Source of the DNA: Gemmatimonadota bacterium
GTDB taxonomy: Bacteria; Gemmatimonadota; Gemmatimonadetes; Gemmatimonadales; Gemmatimonadaceae
NCBI GenBank assembly: GCA_025358315.1
Contig: JANYKA010000037.1
Coordinates: forward strand, 1-37,372
Length of the DNA stretch: 37,372 nt
Reading direction: 5' to 3'
Positions within the stretch are counted from its first letter, which is position 1. Each line of letters begins with the position of its first letter. The notes beneath the pieces are model-generated. The model did no database searches. It saw nothing but the letters and a program-made list of their open reading frames with translations, and was not told the origin of the DNA. Below are positions 7,463 through 16,265 of this stretch, piece by piece. A program made the position numbers and the translations under genes.

Positions 7463-8368
7463 ATGGCTAAACGTCCCACAGCAAAGGGCCGGAAGGGTGG
7501 TGAGGCGAAACCCGCCACGCGTGCAACGGCCGATCACCAGTCGGCATCGTCGTCGAGCGTCGCATTCGACAGCGAGGAGATCGCCAGACGCAGCGGGTTG
7601 TTGTGGGACGTCCCGCAAAAGCCGACGCGTGGACCCAAGGCTGCGCTGAGTCGCGAGGATGTCGTCGCGGCGGCGATCCGTGTTGCGGACGCGGGCGATC
7701 TGGTCGCTCTCACGATGCACGCGGTCGCAGCGCAACTGGGCTTCACGCCGATGGCGCTCTACCGTTACTTCCTGAACAAGGAGTCGCTGGTGGACGCCGC
7801 CGTAGATGCCGCACTCGGCGCGCCGCCGCATCGCGCAGGCCCGCACGAAGGATGGCGCGCGGAGATCAGGCATTGGGCGTATGCCAAGCGCGCGATGCTG
7901 TGCGCGCGGCCTTGGCTTGCGGAGTTGCCGTTTGTCGCGGCTCCGCACGGTCCGAACTGGCTCAGCTGGCACGAGGCGTTCCTGCGCACCATCGCGCACA
8001 CCGGCATGCCGCCTGAGGACATGATGGATGTGCTCAATGTGGTGCACGGCTACGTGCACGGCAGCTCCGACACCATCATCTCACTCGCCCGCGCGACGGC
8101 GCGAGGTGTTACGCCAGAGCAATGGGCGGCAGCCGTGGGTGCCGATCTCTGTCGTGCGATCAACAATCCGCGCTATCCGCTGCTCTCGGGCATTCTCACG
8201 TCGAGTTCAGGCGGGATCACAGCGTCGTCGTCGCTGCCGACGAAGCGCGGGAAGCCGCGGACTATGGATGAAAGTTTCGATTGGGGGTTGGAGCGAGTGA
8301 TGGATGGGATCCAGCTCTATCGGGAGAGAGAGCGGCCCGCACCGTCACGGCGGCGATCTGGCCGTTGA
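7463..8368 (+). CDS. TetR-family transcriptional regulator
   Basis: A 301-residue protein. The start at 7463 is set by AAGGAG (7453-7458) 4 nt before the ATG; an in-frame ATG at 7340 lacks such a site. After about 55 charged, disordered residues the DNA-binding domain runs from about 60 to 105: LSREDVVAAAIRVADAG, then MHAVAAQLGFTPMALYRYF, the TetR recognition helix. The C-terminal part (WRAEIRHWAYAKRAML, RPWLAELP, HGYVHGSSD) resembles the TetR_C_1 class, which in TetR binds tetracyclines. Effector is unknown. The divergent barrel/DUF2306 genes are the likely target. The tail after about 270 is low-complexity and basic. Confidence 0.88.
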   Translation: MAKRPTAKGRKGGEAKPATRATADHQSASSSSVAFDSEEIARRSGLLWDVPQKPTRGPKAALSREDVVAAAIRVADAGDLVALTMHAVAAQLGFTPMALYRYFLNKESLVDAAVDAALGAPPHRAGPHEGWRAEIRHWAYAKRAMLCARPWLAELPFVAAPHGPNWLSWHEAFLRTIAHTGMPPEDMMDVLNVVHGYVHGSSDTIISLARATARGVTPEQWAAAVGADLCRAINNPRYPLLSGILTSSSGGITASSSLPTKRGKPRTMDESFDWGLERVMDGIQLYRERERPAPSRRRSGR

Positions 8369-8504
8369 CCGGCGAACGGGATCTCGCGGTCGGGGACGTT
8401 GTCCCAGAAAAGTTGGGCAGATTATTGAGAAGGATCCGCTCGTTGGAAATTCAGGGACCCAAGTCGTGCCAAGGGATGTGCCAAGCGGGTGAATTGCAAA
8501 GCAA

Positions 8505-8535
8505 ACGCCCCGTATCGTCTGGAGATACGGGGCGT
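8505..8535 (-). terminator. intrinsic terminator of the tRNA unit
   Basis: ACGCCCCGTATC (8505-8516) and GATACGGGGCGT (8524-8535) form a perfect 12-bp stem with a 7-nt loop. On the minus strand it is followed by TTTGCTTTG. It lies 8 bp past the end of the elongator tRNA-Met, as expected for the end of this tRNA transcript. The region between the TetR stop (8368) and this hairpin holds only a short direct repeat GTGCCAAG (8466-8473, 8478-8485) and no gene I can support. Confidence 0.85.
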
Positions 8536-8543
8536 CCGACCAA

Positions 8544-8617
8544 TAGCTGGGGGGGGACTCGAACCCCCGACCCCGGCATTATGAGTGCCGTGCTCTAACC
8601 AGCTGAGCTACCCAGCC
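8544..8617 (-). tRNA. tRNA-Met(CAU), elongator
   Basis: 74 nt including the discriminator A73. Acceptor GGCTGGG pairs with CCCAGCT (positions 1 and 72 form G-U); D arm AGCTCAGCTGGTTAGAGC; anticodon loop CTCATAA with CAU; T arm GGGGG-TTCGAGT-CCCCC. The body matches elongator tRNA-Met (GAGCAC and GGGGTC flanking the anticodon arm) rather than tRNA-Ile2(CAU), which has a different acceptor and anticodon stem, though Ile2 is not formally excluded. CCA is not encoded. Confidence 0.9.
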
Positions 8618-8635
8618 AACAACCTCGAAAAATAA

Positions 8636-8667
8636 CGAGGGCCGACCCCTTCCGGAATCGGCCCTCG
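8636..8667 (-). terminator. hairpin plus T-run between the two tRNA genes
   Basis: CGAGGGCCGA (8636-8645) and TCGGCCCTCG (8658-8667) make a perfect 10-bp stem with a 12-nt loop. Read on the minus strand it is followed directly by TTATTTTT. This is a standard intrinsic terminator form downstream of the initiator tRNA. Only about 18 bp separate it from the next tRNA gene, so the elongator tRNA must depend on read-through, or the hairpin acts in processing. Confidence 0.75.
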
Positions 8668-8675
8668 AAACTTCA

Positions 8676-8749
<74 letters not shown>

Positions 8750-8760
8750 TCGATACGGGA

Positions 8761-8788
8761 AACATAGCCCCCGGGGGCGCTTAATCAA
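8761..8788 (-). promoter_or_regulatory. probable promoter of the tRNA unit
   Basis: On the minus strand TTGATT (8788-8783) and TATGTT (8766-8761) are 16 nt apart, followed by a short leader before the tRNA-fMet 5' end at 8749. The spacer is almost entirely the perfect 12-bp palindrome GCCCCCGGGGGC (8767-8778). Confidence 0.5.
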
Positions 8789-8794
8789 GGTAAA

Positions 8795-8936
8795 AAAATG
8801 GCTTTGCCACGGATTTTCGCGGATTAAATGCGGATTTAAACAGATAAATAGCTGGGGAACAGCCGCTGTCGTTCCCAAAGTCGCAATCCGTAATTATCGC
8901 TTGTTTATCCGTGTAAATCCGTGGCAAAGCCGTTTT
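8795..8936. repeat. palindromic repeat, copy 1 (CGGAT-phased family)
   Basis: A 132-bp core (8800-8931) is bounded by a perfect 17-bp inverted repeat (GGCTTTGCCACGGATTT and its complement), extended by AAAA/TTTT to 8795-8936 across one T-G wobble. Left-arm units: CGGAT at 8810, 8820, 8831 and a variant CAGAT at 8841. Right-arm units mirror them exactly at 8917, 8907, 8896 (variant ATCGC) and 8886. The centre (8865.5) is a GGGAAC (8855-8860) / GTTCCC (8871-8876) hairpin. Seven T residues follow on the minus strand (8798-8792), so it can terminate the ftsB transcript. A second family member is at 14386-14532. Confidence 0.85.
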
Positions 8937-8939
8937 GCT

Positions 8940-10614
<1,675 letters not shown>

Positions 10615-11370
10615 CTACTTTGTAGTGAGGCTCCGTGGCTCCCACCCTGGGCTTTTCACCCCGTAGTGCGTCTCCAGCGCCTCAGCCATCCGGGCGCGGA
10701 CCGTCGCCGCCAGCTCGCCCCGCTGCTCGTACGTGAGCCCCGCCGTCGGGACCGGCTCCAGAAAATGCACATCCACCCGACCTTTGCGGAGGAGGAACTT
10801 CCCCTTGGGCTGGCAGTGGATCGTACCGTGGATAACGGTCGGGATGATCGGCGCCTGTGCACTGATCGCCAACACGAATGGGCCTTTCTTGAAAGCCCGG
10901 AGTGCATACGTGTCACCGCGCGTGCCTTCGGCAAAAACAATAATCGACGCCCCATCGTGTACGCGGTCGGACGCTTCGCGATACGACTCGAACGCGGCTT
11001 TTCTGTTCTCCCGCTCGATGAACACCATACCGGCAGCGCGAATCCCCTGGCCAAAGAGCGGAATTCGCGAAAGCTCGGCTTTCGCCACGAACTTTCCGCG
11101 GGTCATCAAACTGGCAATCACCGGGACGTCGAACAGCGAAACATGATTGGACACAAACATTTTTTCGGCACCGTGCGTGTGTTCCTCACCGTGCACAACA
11201 ATTTCAATACCGGCCGCCCACACCAACGCTTTCCCCCACACTCTGGGCGTGATATCAAAAATGCTGCCCACCGTGTCTTTCCGGCCCAGCAACGCGCCAA
11301 TCACCACGGCGCTGCTGCCAATAGCGGTTGCCACCAGCGTGAAGAACGCTCCAAAGACGGTGCGGATCAT
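10615..11370 (-). CDS. plsC: 1-acyl-sn-glycerol-3-phosphate acyltransferase
   Basis: A 251-residue membrane-associated acyltransferase making phosphatidic acid from lysophosphatidic acid. An N-terminal membrane segment (VFGAFFTLVATAIGSSAVVIG, in parts, about 4-26) is followed by the catalytic NHVSLFD (His76-x4-Asp81), the substrate-binding block AGMVFIERENR (about 123-133) and FAEGTRG (about 147-153), then the fourth block IIPTVIHGT. All four acyltransferase blocks are present. Its ATG overlaps the thiL stop by 4 nt, so it is coupled to thiL. Confidence 0.92.
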   Translation of the reverse strand: MIRTVFGAFFTLVATAIGSSAVVIGALLGRKDTVGSIFDITPRVWGKALVWAAGIEIVVHGEEHTHGAEKMFVSNHVSLFDVPVIASLMTRGKFVAKAELSRIPLFGQGIRAAGMVFIERENRKAAFESYREASDRVHDGASIIVFAEGTRGDTYALRAFKKGPFVLAISAQAPIIPTVIHGTIHCQPKGKFLLRKGRVDVHFLEPVPTAGLTYEQRGELAATVRARMAEALETHYGVKSPGWEPRSLTTK

Positions 11371-12326
11371 GGAACGGAAAAGTGGTCGTGACCTTTGGGC
11401 GCGGGCACACTGGCGCCGGCGACGCGCGTGACCACTCCCGGACCGCTTGCCCCCACCTTACCGACCGTGCCGATTACTGTCAGCGGAATTCCAAACTCAC
11501 GTTCGAATTCAAGCGCATCAATCGTCGACGGACCAGTCACCAAGAGTTCGTACTCTTCGCCGCTGCGAGCGGCAACTTCTGGCGACGCACCGTCAATCAG
11601 CGGGAGGCGATCGAGGTCAATCGATATTTGCGTGTGGCTTGCCGCAGCCAGATGACCGGCATCCGATACGACGCCGTCGGAAATATCGATCGCCGCTGTG
11701 GCGCCACGCCCAGCAAGCCATTGTGCTTCACGTAACCGCGGAACGGGCCGCGCAAAGCGCTGGCGATGTATTGGCGTCGGGTCCTGTCCCCGCTCAAACG
11801 ACTTGAGGGCGAGCAATGGTCCGCCGAGCCGGCCGGTCACCCAAAGCGTGTCACCGGTTTTTGCGCCTGATCGAACAAGCGGGTGTAGCACGGTACCCAG
11901 CACCGTCACACCAATGGACAGTTCGGATCCTGTCGTGAGATCACCGCCGACGATCGGCGTGCTCGTATCGCGGGCAATGATCGCGATCCCATCGGCAAGT
12001 GCCATCGATTGTTCACGCCAATTATCCGGAAGGGTGAGAGCGACAGTCATCGCTAACGGCGTCGCGCCCATCGCGGCGAGATCACTGATTGCCGCAGCGC
12101 CGGCGCGATACGCAATTTCTTCCGGTGTAAGCCACGCACGACGAAAATGCACATTCTCCACCGACGTATCGGTGCTCACGACGATCTTCAAGCCGGCGGG
12201 CACGTCGAGCACCGCACCATCGTCGCCGGTGCCGCGGGCGATCGCGCCCCATCGCGCAATGGTAGCGCGGACGGCGTCGAATTCCGCGCCGGGGCCCAAC
12301 GTGAGGTGATTATTCGGCGCTGTCAT
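11367..12326 (-). CDS. thiL: thiamine-monophosphate kinase
   Basis: A 319-residue protein that phosphorylates thiamine monophosphate to the active diphosphate. The ATG at 12326 (MTAPNNHLTLGPGAEF) is chosen over an in-frame ATG at 12530, because the latter adds 68 residues of Arg-rich antisense-type sequence lying inside nnr. Typical PurM-like family motifs: GTGDDGAVLDVP (nucleotide/Mg site, about 36-47), STDTSVENVHFRR, GAAAISDLAAMGATPLAMTV, VGGDLTTG and IDISDGVVSDAGH. It is 14 nt after nnr and overlaps plsC. There is no TPP riboswitch in front of it. Confidence 0.95.
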   Translation of the reverse strand: MTAPNNHLTLGPGAEFDAVRATIARWGAIARGTGDDGAVLDVPAGLKIVVSTDTSVENVHFRRAWLTPEEIAYRAGAAAISDLAAMGATPLAMTVALTLPDNWREQSMALADGIAIIARDTSTPIVGGDLTTGSELSIGVTVLGTVLHPLVRSGAKTGDTLWVTGRLGGPLLALKSFERGQDPTPIHRQRFARPVPRLREAQWLAGRGATAAIDISDGVVSDAGHLAAASHTQISIDLDRLPLIDGASPEVAARSGEEYELLVTGPSTIDALEFEREFGIPLTVIGTVGKVGASGPGVVTRVAGASVPAPKGHDHFSVP

Positions 12327-12340
12327 AACGGTCAGGAAAG

Positions 12341-13900
12341 CTACGGCGTCGGTGAAACAAGTGCCTGCACTTTGCGTTCGCCGACAGCCGACAGTTCGGT
12401 GACTACGGGTGGAATGCGCGGTGTGTCGACTGTGGGCCAAGCGCCCCCGAGCGCGGCGATGATGTCGTGCACGGTTACGCCCCTGATGCGGCCGGCGCCG
12501 GCAAGCTCCGCGGCGCGGCCATGTACCCACGCGGCTGCCGCAGCGCTCAGCCGCGGTTCGTTGCTCTGCGCGAGCAGCGTGGCAACAATGCCGCCGAGTA
12601 CGTCGCCACTGCCGCCGGTCGCAAGGACGGGCGTGCCGGCCGCACTGACTTCGGTGACCGATCCATCACTGATAATTGTCGGCACTCCTTTGAGCAGTAC
12701 CGTGGAGCGAATGGTGCGGGCAAGTTCGCCGGCGATCTCAAAGCGGCGCACATTGACCTCGTCGAGATCGACGCCGGCGAGTCGCGAAAACTCCATCGCG
12801 TGCGGCGTGATGACGGCCGGGCGGCCAGCGAGCAATGCGCCGAGTTCGGAAGATGCGCCGGTGAACGCCGTGACCGCGTCGGCATCAACGACGACCGGAC
12901 CTCGCCACTTGGAAAGCAAACGTCGGGCGAATACCCGCGAACTGTCAGCAAGTCCAAGCCCGGGACCAATGAGCACGACGTCCGCCCACGCGAGAAGCGC
13001 CTGCAACTCGGTGTCGGTCGCGGGCCAGGCACTGGCCATGGCCGCCGGCTCGAGCGTTTGCACGGCAGCAATGCTCGCGGGCTCGACACACAGTTTGACC
13101 ATTCCGATCCCGCTTCGCAGCGCTCCGCGCGCGGCGAGCACGGTTGAACCGGCAAAGCCGAGTGAACCTCCAATAATCAGCAAGCGCTTACGGGTGCCTT
13201 TGTGGGCACTCGCGGTGATCGGCGGCACCGACCAAAGCACCGTGGCCTCATCCAAGAGACAGGGCGCTTCGTCAAAAGCTCGAGCGACATCGGCAACGCC
13301 AATATCAACAACAACAATCGCGCCGGCCGCGTCGCGATTTACCAGCAACCCGCGCTTCATTGCACCGAATGTCACGGTGAGATCTGCGTTGACGAATGCG
13401 CCCGCGCACGCGCCCGACGTCCCATCGACTCCACTCGGTATATCGAGTGCCACGACTCGGGCGCCATGCGCCGCTGCATTGTTGATTTGTCTGATAGTAT
13501 CGGCGATCGGACCGCGCGGTGCGCCAACGGCGCCGGTCCCGAGCAGCCCATCGACGACGACGCCTTCGGTCCCGTCGGGTACGTCGTGCTGAAGTACGGC
13601 GCTTGCCGCTTCGCGCTCGGCCATGGCATCCGGCGTTTTCGCCGCGGCGCTTTCAGCTACACGAACACGGATTCCGCGGCGGGCGAGGTCGGCGGCGACG
13701 ACCCACGCATCACCACCATTATTGCCGGCGCCGGCGTAGATCGCCACGCCGCGGGAGGCTTCAAGTGGAAAACGCTCAAGGAGTAGCTGGGCGGCGGCGC
13801 GTCCGGCCGACTGCATCAGAACTCGCGATGGCACACCGGTGGCAATCGCGCGGCGATCGAGTTCGGCCGCCTGCAATGCGCTGACCACGCGCACGCGCAT
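12341..13900 (-). CDS. nnr: bifunctional NAD(P)HX epimerase/dehydratase
   Basis: A 519-residue protein repairing hydrated NAD(P)H. It begins at the ATG at 13900, preceded by TGGAG at about 7 nt. The N-terminal YjeF-type epimerase domain (1 to about 215) shows AGAGNNGGDAWVVAADL, DGLLGTG and ALDIPSGVDG. The C-terminal ribokinase-like ADP-dependent dehydratase domain (about 230-500) shows HKGTRKRLLIIGGS, GFAGSTVLAARGAL, GPGLG, VVDADAV and ATGGSGDVLGGIVATLL, the nucleotide-binding and catalytic-Asp motif. Domain order and length are normal. It lies 22 nt after the Minf_1886 gene and 14 nt before thiL. Confidence 0.95.
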   Translation of the reverse strand: MRVRVVSALQAAELDRRAIATGVPSRVLMQSAGRAAAQLLLERFPLEASRGVAIYAGAGNNGGDAWVVAADLARRGIRVRVAESAAAKTPDAMAEREAASAVLQHDVPDGTEGVVVDGLLGTGAVGAPRGPIADTIRQINNAAAHGARVVALDIPSGVDGTSGACAGAFVNADLTVTFGAMKRGLLVNRDAAGAIVVVDIGVADVARAFDEAPCLLDEATVLWSVPPITASAHKGTRKRLLIIGGSLGFAGSTVLAARGALRSGIGMVKLCVEPASIAAVQTLEPAAMASAWPATDTELQALLAWADVVLIGPGLGLADSSRVFARRLLSKWRGPVVVDADAVTAFTGASSELGALLAGRPAVITPHAMEFSRLAGVDLDEVNVRRFEIAGELARTIRSTVLLKGVPTIISDGSVTEVSAAGTPVLATGGSGDVLGGIVATLLAQSNEPRLSAAAAAWVHGRAAELAGAGRIRGVTVHDIIAALGGAWPTVDTPRIPPVVTELSAVGERKVQALVSPTP

Positions 13901-13922
13901 TAGCGCTCCACTCACGAGCCCG

Positions 13923-14309
13923 CTATGCGGCGGGCGCGACGTTCCACGGGTAGTTCCGGTCGAACGCATCGGAGAACGCGAACACGTCGGCGAAATCTTC
14001 TTTTGTATCTGTGGGCTGGCTCATGAGCAGACCAAGCTCTACAAGCGTAAAAACCACATCGCCGATATGTGCGGTCTGGGTCATACCCCAATGTTCGAGC
14101 ACCATTCGCGCGAGTACACCATACCGTTGGATCGCGAGATCGCGGCACGCCGCAGCGAGCTCACGGCCGGTAATGTGACGACGCTCGGTGAGACGACCTT
14201 GGCAAAACTCGAGTGCCGAGAGCACGAACAGATAGGCGTGCTCGTCGAACCGCGGCTCGCGCAGCTTGATCCGGTCCATCACTCCATCGCGAAACGCCAG
14301 TTCGGCCAC
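13923..14309 (-). CDS. Minf_1886-family conserved protein
   Basis: A 128-residue protein from a GTG start (14309-14307), chosen because AGGAG (CTCCT on the plus strand, 14317-14321) lies 7 nt ahead. An ATG at 14381 also opens the frame but has no ribosome binding site and abuts the palindromic repeat. The body EPRFDEHAYLFVLSALEFCQ, RRHITGRELAAACRDLAIQR, YGVLARMVLEHWGMTQT, GDVVFTLVELGLL and DFADVFAFSDAFD matches the conserved pattern I associate with the Minf_1886 family. Function is unknown; it is predicted cytoplasmic. It is the first gene of the run nnr, thiL, plsC, eno, ftsB. Confidence 0.8.
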   Translation of the reverse strand: MAELAFRDGVMDRIKLREPRFDEHAYLFVLSALEFCQGRLTERRHITGRELAAACRDLAIQRYGVLARMVLEHWGMTQTAHIGDVVFTLVELGLLMSQPTDTKEDFADVFAFSDAFDRNYPWNVAPAA

Positions 14310-14385
14310 TGCGGTGCTCCTGTTATCCGAAAAATGCTGCAGTGCTGGTCGGGCCACAAGCTGTTGTCTTGCGTGGGTCATGGTT

Positions 14386-14532
14386 TTACTGCTTTGCCAC
14401 GGATTTCACGGATCGAAACGGATTGACACGGATTTTTCTTTTGGAAACAACAACGGACATACCCTTAACAATTATTTGGTGTATCCGTGAAAATCACTTT
14501 GTAGATCCGTGAAATCCGTGGCAAAGCAGTAA
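14386..14532. repeat. palindromic repeat, copy 2 (CGGAT-phased family)
   Basis: A 147-bp element whose ends are a perfect 29-bp inverted repeat (14386-14414 with 14504-14532), beginning TTACTGCTTTGCCACGGATT. It shares the core GCTTTGCCACGGATTT with copy 1. Left-arm CGGAT units start at 14400, 14409, 14419 and 14429; right-arm ATCCG units start at 14483, 14493 (decayed to ATCAC), 14505 and 14514. The outer pairs are exactly symmetric about 14459; the inner pairs are shifted by one position, consistent with a small indel. It lies 11 bp past the glyA stop and 76 bp before the Minf_1886 start, so it separates two blocks of the minus-strand genes. There is no strong T-run on either side. Confidence 0.88.
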
Positions 14533-14543
14533 TACCCGGCGTT

Positions 14544-15821
14544 CTAGCCAACGGTCGGGTAGAGCGGAAACTTCGCCGTAAGCGCTTTCACTTCGGCGCG
14601 CACCTTAGCATGTACCGCAACATCGTCAGGCGCCTTCAGCACCGTATCAATAAAGCCGGCGATCAGCTCCATCTCGGCTGGCCCCATCCCGCGTGTGGTC
14701 ACTGCCGGCGTGCCGATCCGAACTCCGCTCGTGATAAACGGCGACTGCGTCTCTTTCGGCACGGTGTTCTTATTCACCGTAATGCCGGCCTTATCGAGCG
14801 CCTGCTCGGCGACTTTGCCGGTGAGATTTTTATTGCGCAAATCAACCATCATCAAATGATTGTCGGTGCCACCGCTCACAATTTGGTAACCGCGGGCCGC
14901 GAGCGCCGCGGCCAGTGTTCTGGCGTTTGTGACGATCTTCTCGCAGTAGGTTTTGAACTCCGGGCGCAACGCTTCGAGAAACGCCACCGCTTTTGAGGCA
15001 ATGATATGTTCGAGCGGGCCGCCCTGCGTGCCGGGGAACACGGCTTTGTCGATCGCTTTCGCGTGTGCGGCCTTACAGAGAATTAATCCGCCGCGGGGGC
15101 CGCGCAGTGTCTTGTGCGTGGTACTGGTGACTACATCGGCAAATGGCACCGGATTCGGATACACTCCCGTCGCCGAAAGACCGGCGAAGTGCGCCATGTC
15201 GACCAAGAAAATCGCCCCGACTTCCTTGGCAATCGCAGCGAAACGCGCAAAATCGATCACCCGCGAATACGCTGAATACCCGGCGATGATCATTTTGGGT
15301 TTGTGCTCGCGCGCCAACGCTTCCATGCGGTCGTAATCGATGAGCGCTGCATCTGTTAGGCCGTAGTGCACGGCGTGATACAGGAGTCCGCTGAAGTTCA
15401 CCGGCGAGCCGTGCGTGAGATGACCGCCCTGGGACAAATCAAGGCCGAGCACCGTATCACCCGGCTTTAAGAACGCGAGATATACCGCGGCATTGGCCTG
15501 CGCCCCGGAGTGCGGTTGCACGTTCGCGTGTTCGGCGCCGAACAGCAGTTTCACCCGATCGATCGCCAACTGTTCAATCTTATCCACGACTTCGCACCCG
15601 CCGTAATAGCGCTTCCCCGGCAAGCCTTCGGCGTACTTGTTGCTGAGCACCGTGCCCATTGTTTCGAGCACCGCCGGCGAAACAAAGTTCTCGCTGGCGA
15701 TCAGCTCGAGGCCATCATTCTCCCGCGTGGTTTCTTCGTCAATAAGACGGGCGATCTCCGGGTCGGTGGCGCGCAACGCAGCGCCGGGTCGAACACGTTC
15801 CGAGTTGGGCCAGCCACTCAT
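14544..15821 (-). CDS. glyA: serine hydroxymethyltransferase
   Basis: A 425-residue PLP enzyme interconverting serine and glycine with tetrahydrofolate. Motifs: [11 protein letters not shown] (about 38-48), [20 protein letters not shown] (about 61-80), the substrate region [14 protein letters not shown], and the PLP lysine Lys237 in [15 protein letters not shown]. Length and features match standard bacterial GlyA. The ATG overlaps the rpiB stop by 4 nt, so it is coupled; the transcript probably ends in or near the palindromic repeat just downstream. There is no glycine riboswitch upstream. Confidence 0.98.
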   Translation of the reverse strand: MSGWPNSERVRPGAALRATDPEIARLIDEETTRENDGLELIASENFVSPAVLETMGTVLSNKYAEGLPGKRYYGGCEVVDKIEQLAIDRVKLLFGAEHANVQPHSGAQANAAVYLAFLKPGDTVLGLDLSQGGHLTHGSPVNFSGLLYHAVHYGLTDAALIDYDRMEALAREHKPKMIIAGYSAYSRVIDFARFAAIAKEVGAIFLVDMAHFAGLSATGVYPNPVPFADVVTSTTHKTLRGPRGGLILCKAAHAKAIDKAVFPGTQGGPLEHIIASKAVAFLEALRPEFKTYCEKIVTNARTLAAALAARGYQIVSGGTDNHLMMVDLRNKNLTGKVAEQALDKAGITVNKNTVPKETQSPFITSGVRIGTPAVTTRGMGPAEMELIAGFIDTVLKAPDDVAVHAKVRAEVKALTAKFPLYPTVG

Positions 15822-16264
15822 CCACCATTCTCCAGTTCAATTTTTCCGACACGCCGTTCGTGGCGTCCGCCTTCGAACGGTGTGTCGAGCCATGCTTTGA
15901 GAATCGCCGCGCTTTCGCCGTCCGAGATAAATCGGGCCGGCAGCACGAGCACGTTCGCGTCATTATGACGACGGGCGAGCTCAGCAATTTCCGGCGTCCA
16001 GGCCACAGCGGCACGCACGTGCGGATGCCGGTTCGCCGCATACGACATCCCGAGCCCGGTGCCGCACAACAACACGCCGCGCCGAACCTCACCGCGCTCG
16101 ACCTCGGCGGCAAGGGGATGAGCATAGTCCGCGTAATCGGTGGCGTCGGGTGAATGCGTACCGAGGTCCTGCACATCGAACCCGAGTGCCGATAACTGTA
16201 ACTTGATTTTTTCCTTCAACTCGAACCCAGCGTGATCCGAGGCAATAGGAATGCGTTCAGCCAT
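15818..16264 (-). CDS. rpiB: ribose-5-phosphate isomerase B
   Basis: A 148-residue enzyme of the RpiB/LacAB family that interconverts ribose 5-phosphate and ribulose 5-phosphate. The start at 16264 gives [17 protein letters not shown], with the family's DHAG phosphate/substrate motif at 10-13. A further ATG at 16336 would read through antisense-type sequence inside the upstream gene. The catalytic Cys67 lies in [19 protein letters not shown], and [12 protein letters not shown] (about 100-111) supplies the conserved His/Asn. It begins 1 nt after the leucine dehydrogenase stop and overlaps glyA. Confidence 0.95.
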   Translation of the reverse strand: MAERIPIASDHAGFELKEKIKLQLSALGFDVQDLGTHSPDATDYADYAHPLAAEVERGEVRRGVLLCGTGLGMSYAANRHPHVRAAVAWTPEIAELARRHNDANVLVLPARFISDGESAAILKAWLDTPFEGGRHERRVGKIELENGG

Positions 16265-16265
16265 C

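Noticed and set aside
8369-8543. Possible integrase remnant or attachment site next to the tRNA genes, with direct repeat GTGCCAAG
   Set aside because: Only an 8-bp direct repeat is seen. There is no integrase reading frame and no duplicated tRNA 3' end.
8281-8598. Open frame ending GGTRTPDPGIMSAVL
   Set aside because: This peptide is the complement of the tRNA-Met gene read as protein, a common spurious annotation.
12147-13592. Plus-strand open frame of 481 codons
   Set aside because: Antisense to nnr and the start of thiL. The translation is low-complexity Ser/Ala/Thr/Pro, typical of the complement of a high-GC gene.
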